Below, piece after piece: positions 28,638-36,594 of a stretch of 64,000 nt of DNA. Source of the DNA: Magnetospirillum sp. SS-4 (GTDB taxonomy: Bacteria; Pseudomonadota; Alphaproteobacteria; Rhodospirillales; Magnetospirillaceae); NCBI RefSeq assembly GCF_902729425.1, contig NZ_CACVCH010000053.1:1-64000 (forward strand), given 5' to 3'. Numbering within the stretch: the stretch's first letter is position 1; every line of letters begins with the position of its first letter. A model generated the notes under the pieces. That model was not told the DNA's origin and ran no database searches. It worked only from the letters and a program-made list of their open reading frames with translations. The position numbers and the translations under genes were made by a program.

Positions 28638-30011
28638 TCAGAAGTACCGAGCGTTCAGCGCCATGTGGACAAGGATACTGGCGGCGTAGCCCAGCGCCAC
28701 CGCCCAGCTCCACTTCAGGTGCGAGGCAAAGGTGTAGATGCCCCGCGCCTGTCCCATCAGCGCCACGCCGGCGGCCGAGCCGATCGACAGTATCGAGCCG
28801 CCGACCCCGGCGGTGAGCGTGATCAGCAGCCATTGGCCCAGCCCCATGTCGGGCTGCATGGTCAGCACGGCGAACATCAGCGGGATATTGTCGAGAATGG
28901 CCGACAGCAGGCCGATGATGATGTTGGCCGGCGTCGCCCCCAGCTGGCCGTACAGCAGGTGGGACATGTTGCCGAGATAGCCGATCACCCCCAGGGCGCC
29001 GACGCACATCATGACCCCGTAGAAGAACAGCAAGGTGTCCCATTCGACGCGGGCGATCTTGCGGAAGATGTCGTAGGGTGGCTCGCCATGGGGGCGGGGG
29101 CGCTTCTTCAGGACATAGGCGAACACCTTGAGGAAGCCCAGTCCGGTCATCATGCCCAGGACCGGCGGCATGTGCAGGAAGCTGTGGGCCGACACCGCCA
29201 TGAAGATGGTGAGCCCGAACAGCGCCATGATGGTCTTGGCGCCGTCCTTCATCCGCACCACCTCGTCCCTGGGGGGGGGGGCGCCGGTGGGCAGGGCGAA
29301 ATGCATGATCGCCGCCGGGACCAGGTAGTTCACCACCGAGGGGACGAACAGCAGGAAGAAGTCGCCGAACGGCACGATCCCCTTCTGCCACACCATCAAG
29401 GTGGTGATGTCGCCGAACGGGCTGAAGGCGCCGCCGGCATTGGCGGCGACCACGATGTTGACGCAGGAGGGCGCGATGAAGCGGGGTTGTCCCGCTCCCA
29501 CCGCCAGGACCACCGCGCACATCAGCAGGGCGGTGGTCATGTTGTCGGCGATCGGGGAGATGAAGAAGGCGAGCCAGCCGGTGATCCAGAACAGCTGGCG
29601 ATAACTGAAGCCCGAGCGCACCAGCCACGAACGCAGCGTATCGAACACGCCGCGTTCCTCCAGGCAGTTCACGTAGGTCATCGCCACCAGCAGGAACAGC
29701 ATCAGTTCGCCGTATTCCAGCAGCACATGGCGCACCGCCTGCCCGGCCGCGTCGGCTTGGCCGATTCCGGCGTAATGGATGGCGATCAACACCCACATCA
29801 GGCCGGCGGCCACCACCACCGGCTTCGACTTGCGCATGTGCAGGTTTTCTTCGGCGATCACCAGGGCGTAGGCGGTGACGAAGATCGCCAGTCCGGCATA
29901 GCCGACCCAGTGCGCCGTCAGGTCGACCATTCCGGCCGAGGCGGCCCACGCGCTGCCGGGCAGGCTGGCGAAAACCAGCGAGGCCGCGGCCAAACGTCCG
30001 ATTGTCCCCAT
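28638..30011 (-). CDS. nhaD: Sodium/proton antiporter NhaD
   Basis: The 457-residue protein has a signal-like first helix and about 12 further membrane segments. It carries NhaD-type blocks such as LDNIPLMFAVLT, ISPIADNMTTALLM and GAFSPFGDITTLMVW. It exchanges sodium or lithium for protons. AGGGGAG 5 bases before the ATG at 30011 supports this start. An 11-base run of C (G at 29271-29281 on the plus strand) encodes APPP near residue 244; the frame is open as read, but slippage would truncate the protein. It is divergent from nhaA. Confidence 0.88.
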   Translation of the reverse strand: MGTIGRLAAASLVFASLPGSAWAASAGMVDLTAHWVGYAGLAIFVTAYALVIAEENLHMRKSKPVVVAAGLMWVLIAIHYAGIGQADAAGQAVRHVLLEYGELMLFLLVAMTYVNCLEERGVFDTLRSWLVRSGFSYRQLFWITGWLAFFISPIADNMTTALLMCAVVLAVGAGQPRFIAPSCVNIVVAANAGGAFSPFGDITTLMVWQKGIVPFGDFFLLFVPSVVNYLVPAAIMHFALPTGAPPPRDEVVRMKDGAKTIMALFGLTIFMAVSAHSFLHMPPVLGMMTGLGFLKVFAYVLKKRPRPHGEPPYDIFRKIARVEWDTLLFFYGVMMCVGALGVIGYLGNMSHLLYGQLGATPANIIIGLLSAILDNIPLMFAVLTMQPDMGLGQWLLITLTAGVGGSILSIGSAAGVALMGQARGIYTFASHLKWSWAVALGYAASILVHMALNARYF

Positions 30012-30093
30012 AAGTCTCCCCTGTCCTCTTCCCATCTTTCTTTGTTCCCCACAGAATTGGCAAACCGCCGGCTGGCGTCCAGGAAAAAATATT

Positions 30094-30116
30094 TTACCAC
30101 GCACCCTAAGTGGTAA
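30094..30116. promoter_or_regulatory. Inverted repeat in the nhaD-nhaA divergent region
   Basis: TTACCAC (30094-30100) and GTGGTAA (30110-30116) are perfect 7-bp arms separated by 9 bases, in the 188-base gap between the divergent antiporter genes. Such a site could bind a regulator controlling both. A second perfect 14-bp palindrome (GGCAAGGCCTTGCC, 30135-30148) lies closer to nhaA and could form an RNA hairpin in the nhaA leader. Confidence 0.45.
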
Positions 30117-30199
30117 TTGACCTTGTCCGCGCCGGGCAAGGCCTTGCCTCTGGCGGGAATCACGCTATCTTTCGAGGACTGGAACCGACGGAGATCGCC

Positions 30200-31372
30200 G
30201 TGCCCCTGTCTCCCATCCGCGCCTTTCTCCGTCCCGAGACCGCCGGCGGGCTTCTGCTGGTCGCCGCCGCGGTCGCGGCGATGATCTTCGCCAATTCCCC
30301 CTTCAGCCATCTTTATACGGCGTTTCTCGATACGCCCATGACGATTCGGGTCGGCAGCGCCGAGATTTCCCATCCGCTGCTGCATTGGGTCAATGACGGA
30401 TTGATGGCGGTGTTCTTCCTGCTGGTCGGGCTGGAAATCAAGCGGGAAGTTATGGCCGGCGAATTATCCAGCCCCAGGAAGGCGGCGTTGCCGCTGGTGG
30501 CCGCCATCGGCGGCATGGTGGTCCCGGCCCTGGTCTATGTCGCCGCCACCTGGCCCGACGCGGCGGCGATGCGGGGGTGGGCCATTCCGGCGGCCACCGA
30601 CATCGCGTTTGCCCTGGGCGTGCTGGCCCTGCTGGGCGACAGGGCGCCGTCCAGCTTGCGCATCTTCCTGCTGGCCCTGGCCATCATCGACGATCTGGGC
30701 GCCATCATCATCATCGCCCTGTTCTTCACCGCCCAGCTGTCGATGCCGGCCCTGGTGCTGGCGGCCTGCGCCCTGGCGGTTCTGGCCGCCCTCAACATGG
30801 GGGGCGTCACCCGTCTGGCCCCCTATATCGTCACCGGCATCCTGCTGTGGAGCTTCGTGCTGGAATCGGGCGTTCACGCCACCCTGGCCGGGGTGGCGCT
30901 GGGTTTCGCCATTCCGCTGCGCGCCCGCGACCCCAAGGCGCCGTCGCCGCTGAAGACCATGGAACACGACCTTCACCCCTGGGTCACCTTCGGCATCCTG
31001 CCGCTGTTCGCCTTCGCCAACGCCGGAATTCCGCTGGACCGGGTCGGGCTGGATACCCTGACCAACCCGGTGACGCTGGGGGTGATGCTGGGACTGTTCG
31101 TCGGCAAGCAGGCCGGCGTCATGGCCGCCACCCTGGCGGCGGCCCGCCTCGGAATCGGGATATTCCCGGCCGGCGCCTCGCTTCGGCAATTCCACGGCAT
31201 GGCGGTTCTGACCGGCATCGGCTTCACCATGAGCCTGTTCATCGGCACCCTGGCCTTCCCCGAGGGCGGCCACGACACCGCCGTCCGTCTTGGCGTGCTG
31301 GGCGGGTCGCTGCTTTCGGCGGTGCTGGGCTACGCGCTGCTGAGCCGCCGTTCCGCGCCGGTGGCCCCATAA
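30200..31372 (+). CDS. nhaA: Sodium/proton antiporter NhaA
   Basis: The 390-residue protein matches the E. coli length and has the two adjacent aspartates that bind sodium (AIIDDLGAI) and the N-terminal RPETAGGLLL and VNDGLMAVFFLLVGLEIKRE blocks. It exports sodium in exchange for protons. The GTG at 30200 has GGAG at 30190-30193, 6 bases upstream; no ATG fits. A strong hairpin follows its stop. With the divergent nhaD, the cell has two antiporter types at one locus. Confidence 0.93.
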   Translation: MPLSPIRAFLRPETAGGLLLVAAAVAAMIFANSPFSHLYTAFLDTPMTIRVGSAEISHPLLHWVNDGLMAVFFLLVGLEIKREVMAGELSSPRKAALPLVAAIGGMVVPALVYVAATWPDAAAMRGWAIPAATDIAFALGVLALLGDRAPSSLRIFLLALAIIDDLGAIIIIALFFTAQLSMPALVLAACALAVLAALNMGGVTRLAPYIVTGILLWSFVLESGVHATLAGVALGFAIPLRARDPKAPSPLKTMEHDLHPWVTFGILPLFAFANAGIPLDRVGLDTLTNPVTLGVMLGLFVGKQAGVMAATLAAARLGIGIFPAGASLRQFHGMAVLTGIGFTMSLFIGTLAFPEGGHDTAVRLGVLGGSLLSAVLGYALLSRRSAPVAP

Positions 31373-31376
31373 CGAA

Positions 31377-31401
31377 AATGCCCCGGACCGGCCGGGGCAT
31401 T
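31377..31401 (+). terminator. Hairpin terminator after nhaA
   Basis: AATGCCCCGG (31377-31386) and CCGGGGCATT (31392-31401) form a perfect 10-bp stem with a 5-base loop, 4 bases past the nhaA stop. It sits between nhaA and the convergent small membrane-protein gene, so it may serve both directions, although U-runs are short. Confidence 0.6.
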
Positions 31402-31424
31402 CGATACGGTTCCGGCCAGGATGC

Positions 31425-31649
31425 CTAGCCCTGGGAGCCGCCGCCGGTGGAGGCCAGGTACATGACCAGGCTGGTGAACACGGCGGTCAGCAGCAGGCCC
31501 AGATAGACGGCGAAACCGAGCGGGCTGGTGGCGGGGCTGGGGTCGACGCCGCCGCCGAACACGGCGCCCAGCACGGGGACCAGCAGATACAGCGCGATGA
31601 CCGTGACGCCGGCCACGGTGAGACCCAGAACCTTCGGAAGGACGCCCAT
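31425..31649 (-). CDS. Small membrane protein of unknown function
   Basis: The 74-residue product has two predicted membrane helices ([21 protein letters not shown] and [20 protein letters not shown]) joined by a Gly/Pro-rich loop, and a Gly/Ser tail. The ATG at 31649 has GGAG 6 bases upstream; an in-frame start at 31676 is less likely. I do not recognise the family. It is divergent from glgB with 197 bases between, which suggests its own promoter. Confidence 0.6.
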   Translation of the reverse strand: MGVLPKVLGLTVAGVTVIALYLLVPVLGAVFGGGVDPSPATSPLGFAVYLGLLLTAVFTSLVMYLASTGGGSQG

Positions 31650-31846
31650 GTTACGCTCCATCAATTGAACCGCCATGGCGCGGCGGCAGGTTTCCTTGGC
31701 AAAGCTACTACCAGATTTGTGGATTTAACGAAAGTCAAATCCCTCCAATTCCAGTGTGCGCCCGACTCGGCTCCGATGAAATCCTTCTTTGTGTTTCGGG
31801 GCGAAGGTGTGACTCTCTCCGGCAGACAGCGCAGCACGGAGGCGTC

Positions 31847-34039
31847 ATGCCTGGAACCGACAGACTGGTGAGCTTCGGGGACGCCGAGGCACTCGCCCAT
31901 GGCCGTCATGGCGATCCCTTCGCCGTTCTTGGACCGCACCGCGCCAAGGGGGGGGCCATCATCCGCGCCATCCAGCCCCAGGCCCGGCGGGTGTCGGTGC
32001 TGGTGGCGGCGGGCGAGGTCGACATGAAACGGGTCCACGATGATGGCCTGTTCGCGGTCCGGCTGGCCAAGGCGGAGCCCTACCGGCTGGTGGTCGAGCA
32101 TCACGACGGCCAGGTGTTCGAGATCGACGACCCCTATCGCTTTCCGCCGCTGCTGGGCGATCTTGACGTCCACCTGCTGGCCGAGGGGACCCATCTCAGG
32201 ACCTTCGAGAAACTGGGGGCGCATCTGCGCCGCGTCGACGGAATCGACGGCGTCCATTTCGCCGTATGGGCGCCCAATGCCGAACGGGTGTCGGTGGTGG
32301 GCGACTTCAACGGCTGGGACGGACGGCGCCATCCGATGCGGCGACGCCATGACGCCGGGGTATGGGAGATCTTCATTCCCGGCCTGGGCCACGGCGCCGT
32401 CTACAAGTTCGAGATCATGGGGCGTGGCGGCATCGTGCTGCCGCTGAAGGCCGATCCTTACGGCCATTTCGCCGAGGTGCCGCCCAAGACCGCCTCGGTG
32501 GTGTGGGAGATGGCGGACCGCGACTGGCGCGACGCCGAATGGATGGCGGGGCAGAAGGGGCGCAACGACCGTCATTCCCCCATCAGTATCTACGAGGTCC
32601 ACCTGGGGTCGTGGCGGCGCGTGCCCGAGGACGGCAACCGGCCGCTGTCCTATCTGGAACTGGCCGACCAGCTGGCCGCCCATGTCGCCGAGATGGGCTT
32701 CACCCATGTGGAGTTCCTGCCGGTGCACGAACATCCCTTCGGCGGGTCGTGGGGCTATCAGCCGGTGGGGCTGTTCGCTCCGACCTCGCGCTACGGCACG
32801 CCCGAGGAGTTCCGCACCCTGGTCGAGCGTCTGCACCAGCACGGCATCGGCGTCATCGTCGACTGGGTGGCCGGGCATTTTCCCAGCGATCCCCATGGGT
32901 TGTCCTGGTTCGACGGCACCCATCTCTACGAGCACGAGGACCCGCGCCTGGGCATTCACCGCGACTGGAACACCCTGATCTACAATTACGGCCGCAACGA
33001 GGTGATGAACTACCTCTACGCCAACGCGCTGTACTGGCTGGAGCAGTTCCACGTCGACGGCCTCAGGGTCGACGCGGTGGCGTCCATGCTGTACCTGGAT
33101 TATTCGCGCAATCACGGCGAATGGCTGCCCAACCGCCACGGCGGCAACGAGAACCTGGAGGCCATCGACTTCCTGCGACGGATGAATCAGGTGGTCTATG
33201 GCGAGCATCCCGGCGCCATGACCATCGCCGAGGAATCCACCGCCTGGCCGATGGTGTCGCGGCCGGTGCATCTTGGCGGCCTCGGCTTCGGCTTCAAGTG
33301 GAACATGGGCTGGATGCACGACACCTTGCACTATTTCAGCAAGGACCCCATCCATCGCCGCTATCACCACGACGACCTCACCTTCGCCCAGCTTTACGCC
33401 TATCAGGAAAACTTCGTGCTGCCGCTGTCCCATGACGAGGTGGTGCACGGCAAGGGGTCGATCTTCGGCCGCATGCCCGGCGATTCCTGGCAGCGCTTCG
33501 CCAATCTGCGGGCCTATTACGGCTTCATGTGGACCCAGCCGGGCAAGAAGCTGCTGTTCATGGGCCAGGAATTCGCCCAGGAGCGCGAATGGAACGAGGA
33601 CGCCAGCCTGGACTGGCACCTGCTGAACGATGCCCGGCACGAGGGCGTCCGCCGGCTGGTCCGCGACCTCAACCGCCTTTACCGCGCCGAGCCGGCGCTG
33701 CACCAGTTGGACAACGACCCGAACGGCTTTGCCTGGATCGACTGCAACGACCGCGACAATTCGGTACTGTCGTGGCTGCGACGCGGTCTCGATCCCGAGG
33801 ACGTGATGGTGATGGTCGGCCATTACACCCCGATGGTCCGCGACGGCTATCGCGTCGGCGTGCCCGGTCAGGGCTTTTACCGCGAGGCGCTCAACACCGA
33901 TTCGGAATGGTATGGCGGCTCCAACGTCCACAATGGCGGCGGCGTCTGGGCCGAGGAGGTGGCGTGGCACGGCCTGCCCTGGTCGATCATGCTGCGCCTG
34001 CCGCCGCTGGCCACCTGCGTGTTCAAGCGCGAGCGATAG
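31847..34039 (+). CDS. glgB: 1,4-alpha-glucan branching enzyme
   Basis: The 730-residue enzyme matches the usual GlgB length and order: an N-terminal region, a CBM48 module ([20 protein letters not shown]) and a GH13 barrel. Catalytic residues are visible in [12 protein letters not shown] (nucleophile Asp), TIAEESTAW (acid/base Glu) and [10 protein letters not shown] (third Asp). It adds alpha-1,6 branches to glycogen. GGAGG at 31838-31842 precedes the ATG at 31847. It leads a glycogen cluster; the synthesis genes glgA and glgC are not in this window. Confidence 0.94.
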   Translation: MPGTDRLVSFGDAEALAHGRHGDPFAVLGPHRAKGGAIIRAIQPQARRVSVLVAAGEVDMKRVHDDGLFAVRLAKAEPYRLVVEHHDGQVFEIDDPYRFPPLLGDLDVHLLAEGTHLRTFEKLGAHLRRVDGIDGVHFAVWAPNAERVSVVGDFNGWDGRRHPMRRRHDAGVWEIFIPGLGHGAVYKFEIMGRGGIVLPLKADPYGHFAEVPPKTASVVWEMADRDWRDAEWMAGQKGRNDRHSPISIYEVHLGSWRRVPEDGNRPLSYLELADQLAAHVAEMGFTHVEFLPVHEHPFGGSWGYQPVGLFAPTSRYGTPEEFRTLVERLHQHGIGVIVDWVAGHFPSDPHGLSWFDGTHLYEHEDPRLGIHRDWNTLIYNYGRNEVMNYLYANALYWLEQFHVDGLRVDAVASMLYLDYSRNHGEWLPNRHGGNENLEAIDFLRRMNQVVYGEHPGAMTIAEESTAWPMVSRPVHLGGLGFGFKWNMGWMHDTLHYFSKDPIHRRYHHDDLTFAQLYAYQENFVLPLSHDEVVHGKGSIFGRMPGDSWQRFANLRAYYGFMWTQPGKKLLFMGQEFAQEREWNEDASLDWHLLNDARHEGVRRLVRDLNRLYRAEPALHQLDNDPNGFAWIDCNDRDNSVLSWLRRGLDPEDVMVMVGHYTPMVRDGYRVGVPGQGFYREALNTDSEWYGGSNVHNGGGVWAEEVAWHGLPWSIMLRLPPLATCVFKRER

Positions 34040-34078
34040 GGCAGGGCAATGAACCTTTACCACCCGGCACCGATGTCG

Positions 34079-34092
34079 TACCTTAAAAGGTA
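34079..34092 (+). promoter_or_regulatory. Candidate antitoxin operator
   Basis: TACCTT (34079-34084) and AAGGTA (34087-34092) form a palindrome with a 2-base centre, 26 bases before the antitoxin-like gene. Phd/YefM antitoxins usually bind such sites to repress themselves. A related ACCTTTACC lies about 30 bases upstream. Confidence 0.45.
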
Positions 34093-34118
34093 ATGTCGTG
34101 GTTGTTGGAGAGTCTGCC

Positions 34119-34406
34119 GTGGACATAGTCAAGGATATCCAGCCGATGACCACCTTCCGCAACCATTCGGCCGCGTTCCTTCAGCATATCCATGAGACCG
34201 GCCGCCCGCTGATCCTGACGGTGAACGGCAAGGCGGCGGCGGTGATTCAGGATGTCGAGGCCTACCAGAGACTGCTGGATATGGCGGCGCTCGCCAGCGC
34301 CGGAGAGGGAATCAGGCAGGGCTTGGCGGATCTGGAGAGCGGACAGACTCATTCGGCCGCCAAGATCTCCGGTAACCTGCGTGCCAAGCATGACCTTCTG
34401 CGTTGA
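34119..34406 (+). CDS. Phd/YefM-type antitoxin, apparently orphan
   Basis: The 95-residue product resembles Phd/YefM antitoxins: an N-terminal DNA-binding part (DIQPMTTFRNHSAAFL, ETGRPLILTVNGKAAAVIQD, VEAYQRLLD) and a C-terminal tail with GIRQGLADLESGQ. A GTG at 34119 has GGAG 8 bases upstream; another GTG at 34098 lacks this. No toxin gene follows: glgX begins 25 bases after its stop and nothing suitable precedes it. It may have lost its partner, pair with a distant toxin, or act only as a repressor. Confidence 0.78.
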   Translation: MDIVKDIQPMTTFRNHSAAFLQHIHETGRPLILTVNGKAAAVIQDVEAYQRLLDMAALASAGEGIRQGLADLESGQTHSAAKISGNLRAKHDLLR

Positions 34407-34431
34407 CTTGCCACCGTCCGGAGATGGCTGA

Positions 34432-36594
34432 ATGACCGGACGCCGCCGCATCCTGCCGGGATCATCCTATCCGCTGGGGGCGACCTGGGACGGCAACGGC
34501 GTCAATTTCGCCCTGTTCTCGGCCCATGCCGAGCGGGTGGAACTGTGCCTGTTCGACGCCTTGGGCCTGCGCGAGCTGGAACGGGTGGTGCTGCCCGAGT
34601 ATTCCGACGAGGTCTGGCACGGCTATCTGCCCGATATCCGGCCGGGCCAGCTGTACGGCTATCGGGTGCACGGTCCCTACGATCCGATGGCGGGCCATCG
34701 TTTCAATCCACACAAGCTGCTGATCGATCCCTATGCCAGGGAACTGTCCGGTTCGTTCGAGTGGTCGGACACCCATTTCGGCTTCCGGCCCGGCTCGACC
34801 CGGATGGACCTCCTGATGGACCGGCGCGACAACGCCCGCTACATGCCGAAATGCCGGGTGCTGGACACCGCCTTCACCTGGGGCGAGTCCCGGCGGCCCA
34901 ATGTCGCGTGGCCGGAAACCGTGATCTACGAGGCCCATGTGCGCGGCCTGACCATGAGGCATCCCGGCGTGCCGGGGCCGTGGCGCGGCACCTTTCTCGG
35001 CCTCGCCCAGCCCGGGGTGATCGAGCACCTGAGAAAGCTCGGCATCACCACCATCGAATTACTGCCTATCAACGCCATGGTGGACGAACGCCATCTGGTG
35101 GACAGGGGCTTGCGCAATTTCTGGGGCTACAACCCCATCGCCTTCTTCGCCGCCGAGCCACGCTATTACGCGTCAAGCGCCCACGGCGACTTCAAGACCA
35201 TGGTGAGCCGCCTGCACGACAGCGGCATCGAGGTGATCCTGGACGTGGTCTACAACCACACCGCCGAAGGCAACCACCTGGGGCCGACACTCAGCTTCCG
35301 CGGCATCGACAACGCCAGCTATTACATGCTGGGGCCGAACGGGCCGCGCTGGTACGAGAACTATTCCGGTTGCGGCAACACTCTCAATCTCGCCCATCCC
35401 CGCGTCTTGCAGATGGTGATGGATTCCTTGCGCTACTGGGCGGAGGAGATGCGGGTGGACGGCTTCCGCTTCGATCTGGCGGCGTCGCTGGCGCGGGGGC
35501 CGACCGGATTCGACCTGGGCTGTTCGTCCTTTCTCGACACCGTCCGCCAGGACCCGGTGCTGTCGCGGCTGAAACTGATCGCCGAGCCGTGGGACCTGGG
35601 CGGCGACGGCTATCGCCTGGGCGGCTTTCCTCCCGGCTGGTCCGAATGGAACGGCCGCTATCGCGATACCGTGCGCCGTTTCTGGACCGGCGAGGGCGGG
35701 CTGATCGGCGATCTGGCCTCGCGCCTGACCGGGTCGTCGGACATCTTCGGCTGGGGGGGGCGCAAGCCGTGGGCCAGCCTCAACTTCGTCACCTGCCACG
35801 ACGGCTTCACCCTGGCCGATCTGGTGACCTACGAGCGCAAGCACAACGACGCCAACGGTGAGCACAACAAGGACGGCACCGACGCCAATTACGCCTGGAA
35901 TTGCGGTCACGAGGGGCCGTCGCCCTATCCCGAGATCCGCCAGCTGAGAAAGCGCCAGGCCCGCAACCTGATGGCGACGCTGCTGCTGTCCCAGGGCGTG
36001 CCGATGATCCTGGCCGGCGACGAACTGGGCCGCAGCCAGAAGGGCAACAACAACGCCTATTGCCAGGACAACGAGGTGGGCTGGGTCGACTGGTCCGAGG
36101 TGGACGAGGACATGCTGGCCTTCGTGCGCCGGCTGATCGACCTGCGCCGCAAGCATCCGGTATTCCGGCGGCCGCGCTTCTTCGAGGGCAGGCATCTGCC
36201 GGGGTCGGCGCTCAAGGATATCGTCTGGATCACGCCGGAGGGACGCGAGATGACCCAGGCGGACTGGACCTTGCCCTATGCCCGCTCGCTGGGCTTCGTG
36301 CTGGGCGGCGAATCCTGCGCCATCGACAATCTGACCGGGAAGGAGGAGATGGACGACACCTTCCTGGTCCTGCTCAACGCCTACCACGACACCATCGCCT
36401 ATACCCTGCCGCCGGTGACGCTGGGTCGGGTCTGGGAGGTGGAGGTCGACACCTTCGCCGCCGACGACGCCCGGACGCAGTGGTCGGCCGGAGCCAGCTT
36501 TCCGCTCGGCCCCCGTTCGCTGGCGGTGCTGCGCCGTTCCGGCAGGACGAGGGGCGGTGCCGGGCGCGGCCATGACGAGGAGAGACCGGCATGA
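34432..36594 (+). CDS. glgX: Glycogen debranching enzyme GlgX
   Basis: The 720-residue GH13 enzyme has an N-terminal CBM48 region (YPLGATWDGNGVNFALFSAHAE), DGFRFDLAASLAR (nucleophile Asp), IAEPWDLGG (acid/base Glu) and VTCHDGFTLADLV. It hydrolyses alpha-1,6 bonds of phosphorylase-limited glycogen. GGAG at 34420-34423 precedes the start. Its stop overlaps malQ (ATGA at 36591-36594). The last 30 residues are Gly/Arg-rich and probably disordered. Confidence 0.93.
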   Translation: MTGRRRILPGSSYPLGATWDGNGVNFALFSAHAERVELCLFDALGLRELERVVLPEYSDEVWHGYLPDIRPGQLYGYRVHGPYDPMAGHRFNPHKLLIDPYARELSGSFEWSDTHFGFRPGSTRMDLLMDRRDNARYMPKCRVLDTAFTWGESRRPNVAWPETVIYEAHVRGLTMRHPGVPGPWRGTFLGLAQPGVIEHLRKLGITTIELLPINAMVDERHLVDRGLRNFWGYNPIAFFAAEPRYYASSAHGDFKTMVSRLHDSGIEVILDVVYNHTAEGNHLGPTLSFRGIDNASYYMLGPNGPRWYENYSGCGNTLNLAHPRVLQMVMDSLRYWAEEMRVDGFRFDLAASLARGPTGFDLGCSSFLDTVRQDPVLSRLKLIAEPWDLGGDGYRLGGFPPGWSEWNGRYRDTVRRFWTGEGGLIGDLASRLTGSSDIFGWGGRKPWASLNFVTCHDGFTLADLVTYERKHNDANGEHNKDGTDANYAWNCGHEGPSPYPEIRQLRKRQARNLMATLLLSQGVPMILAGDELGRSQKGNNNAYCQDNEVGWVDWSEVDEDMLAFVRRLIDLRRKHPVFRRPRFFEGRHLPGSALKDIVWITPEGREMTQADWTLPYARSLGFVLGGESCAIDNLTGKEEMDDTFLVLLNAYHDTIAYTLPPVTLGRVWEVEVDTFAADDARTQWSAGASFPLGPRSLAVLRRSGRTRGGAGRGHDEERPA

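Noticed and set aside
30135-30148. Restriction-like palindrome or transposon end upstream of nhaA
   Set aside because: There is no matching second end, target duplication or transposase nearby; a leader hairpin is more likely.
31721-31742. GGATTT...AAATCC inverted repeat as an operator between the small membrane-protein gene and glgB
   Set aside because: The arms are only 6 bases with a 10-base spacer in an AT-rich patch, so chance is likely.
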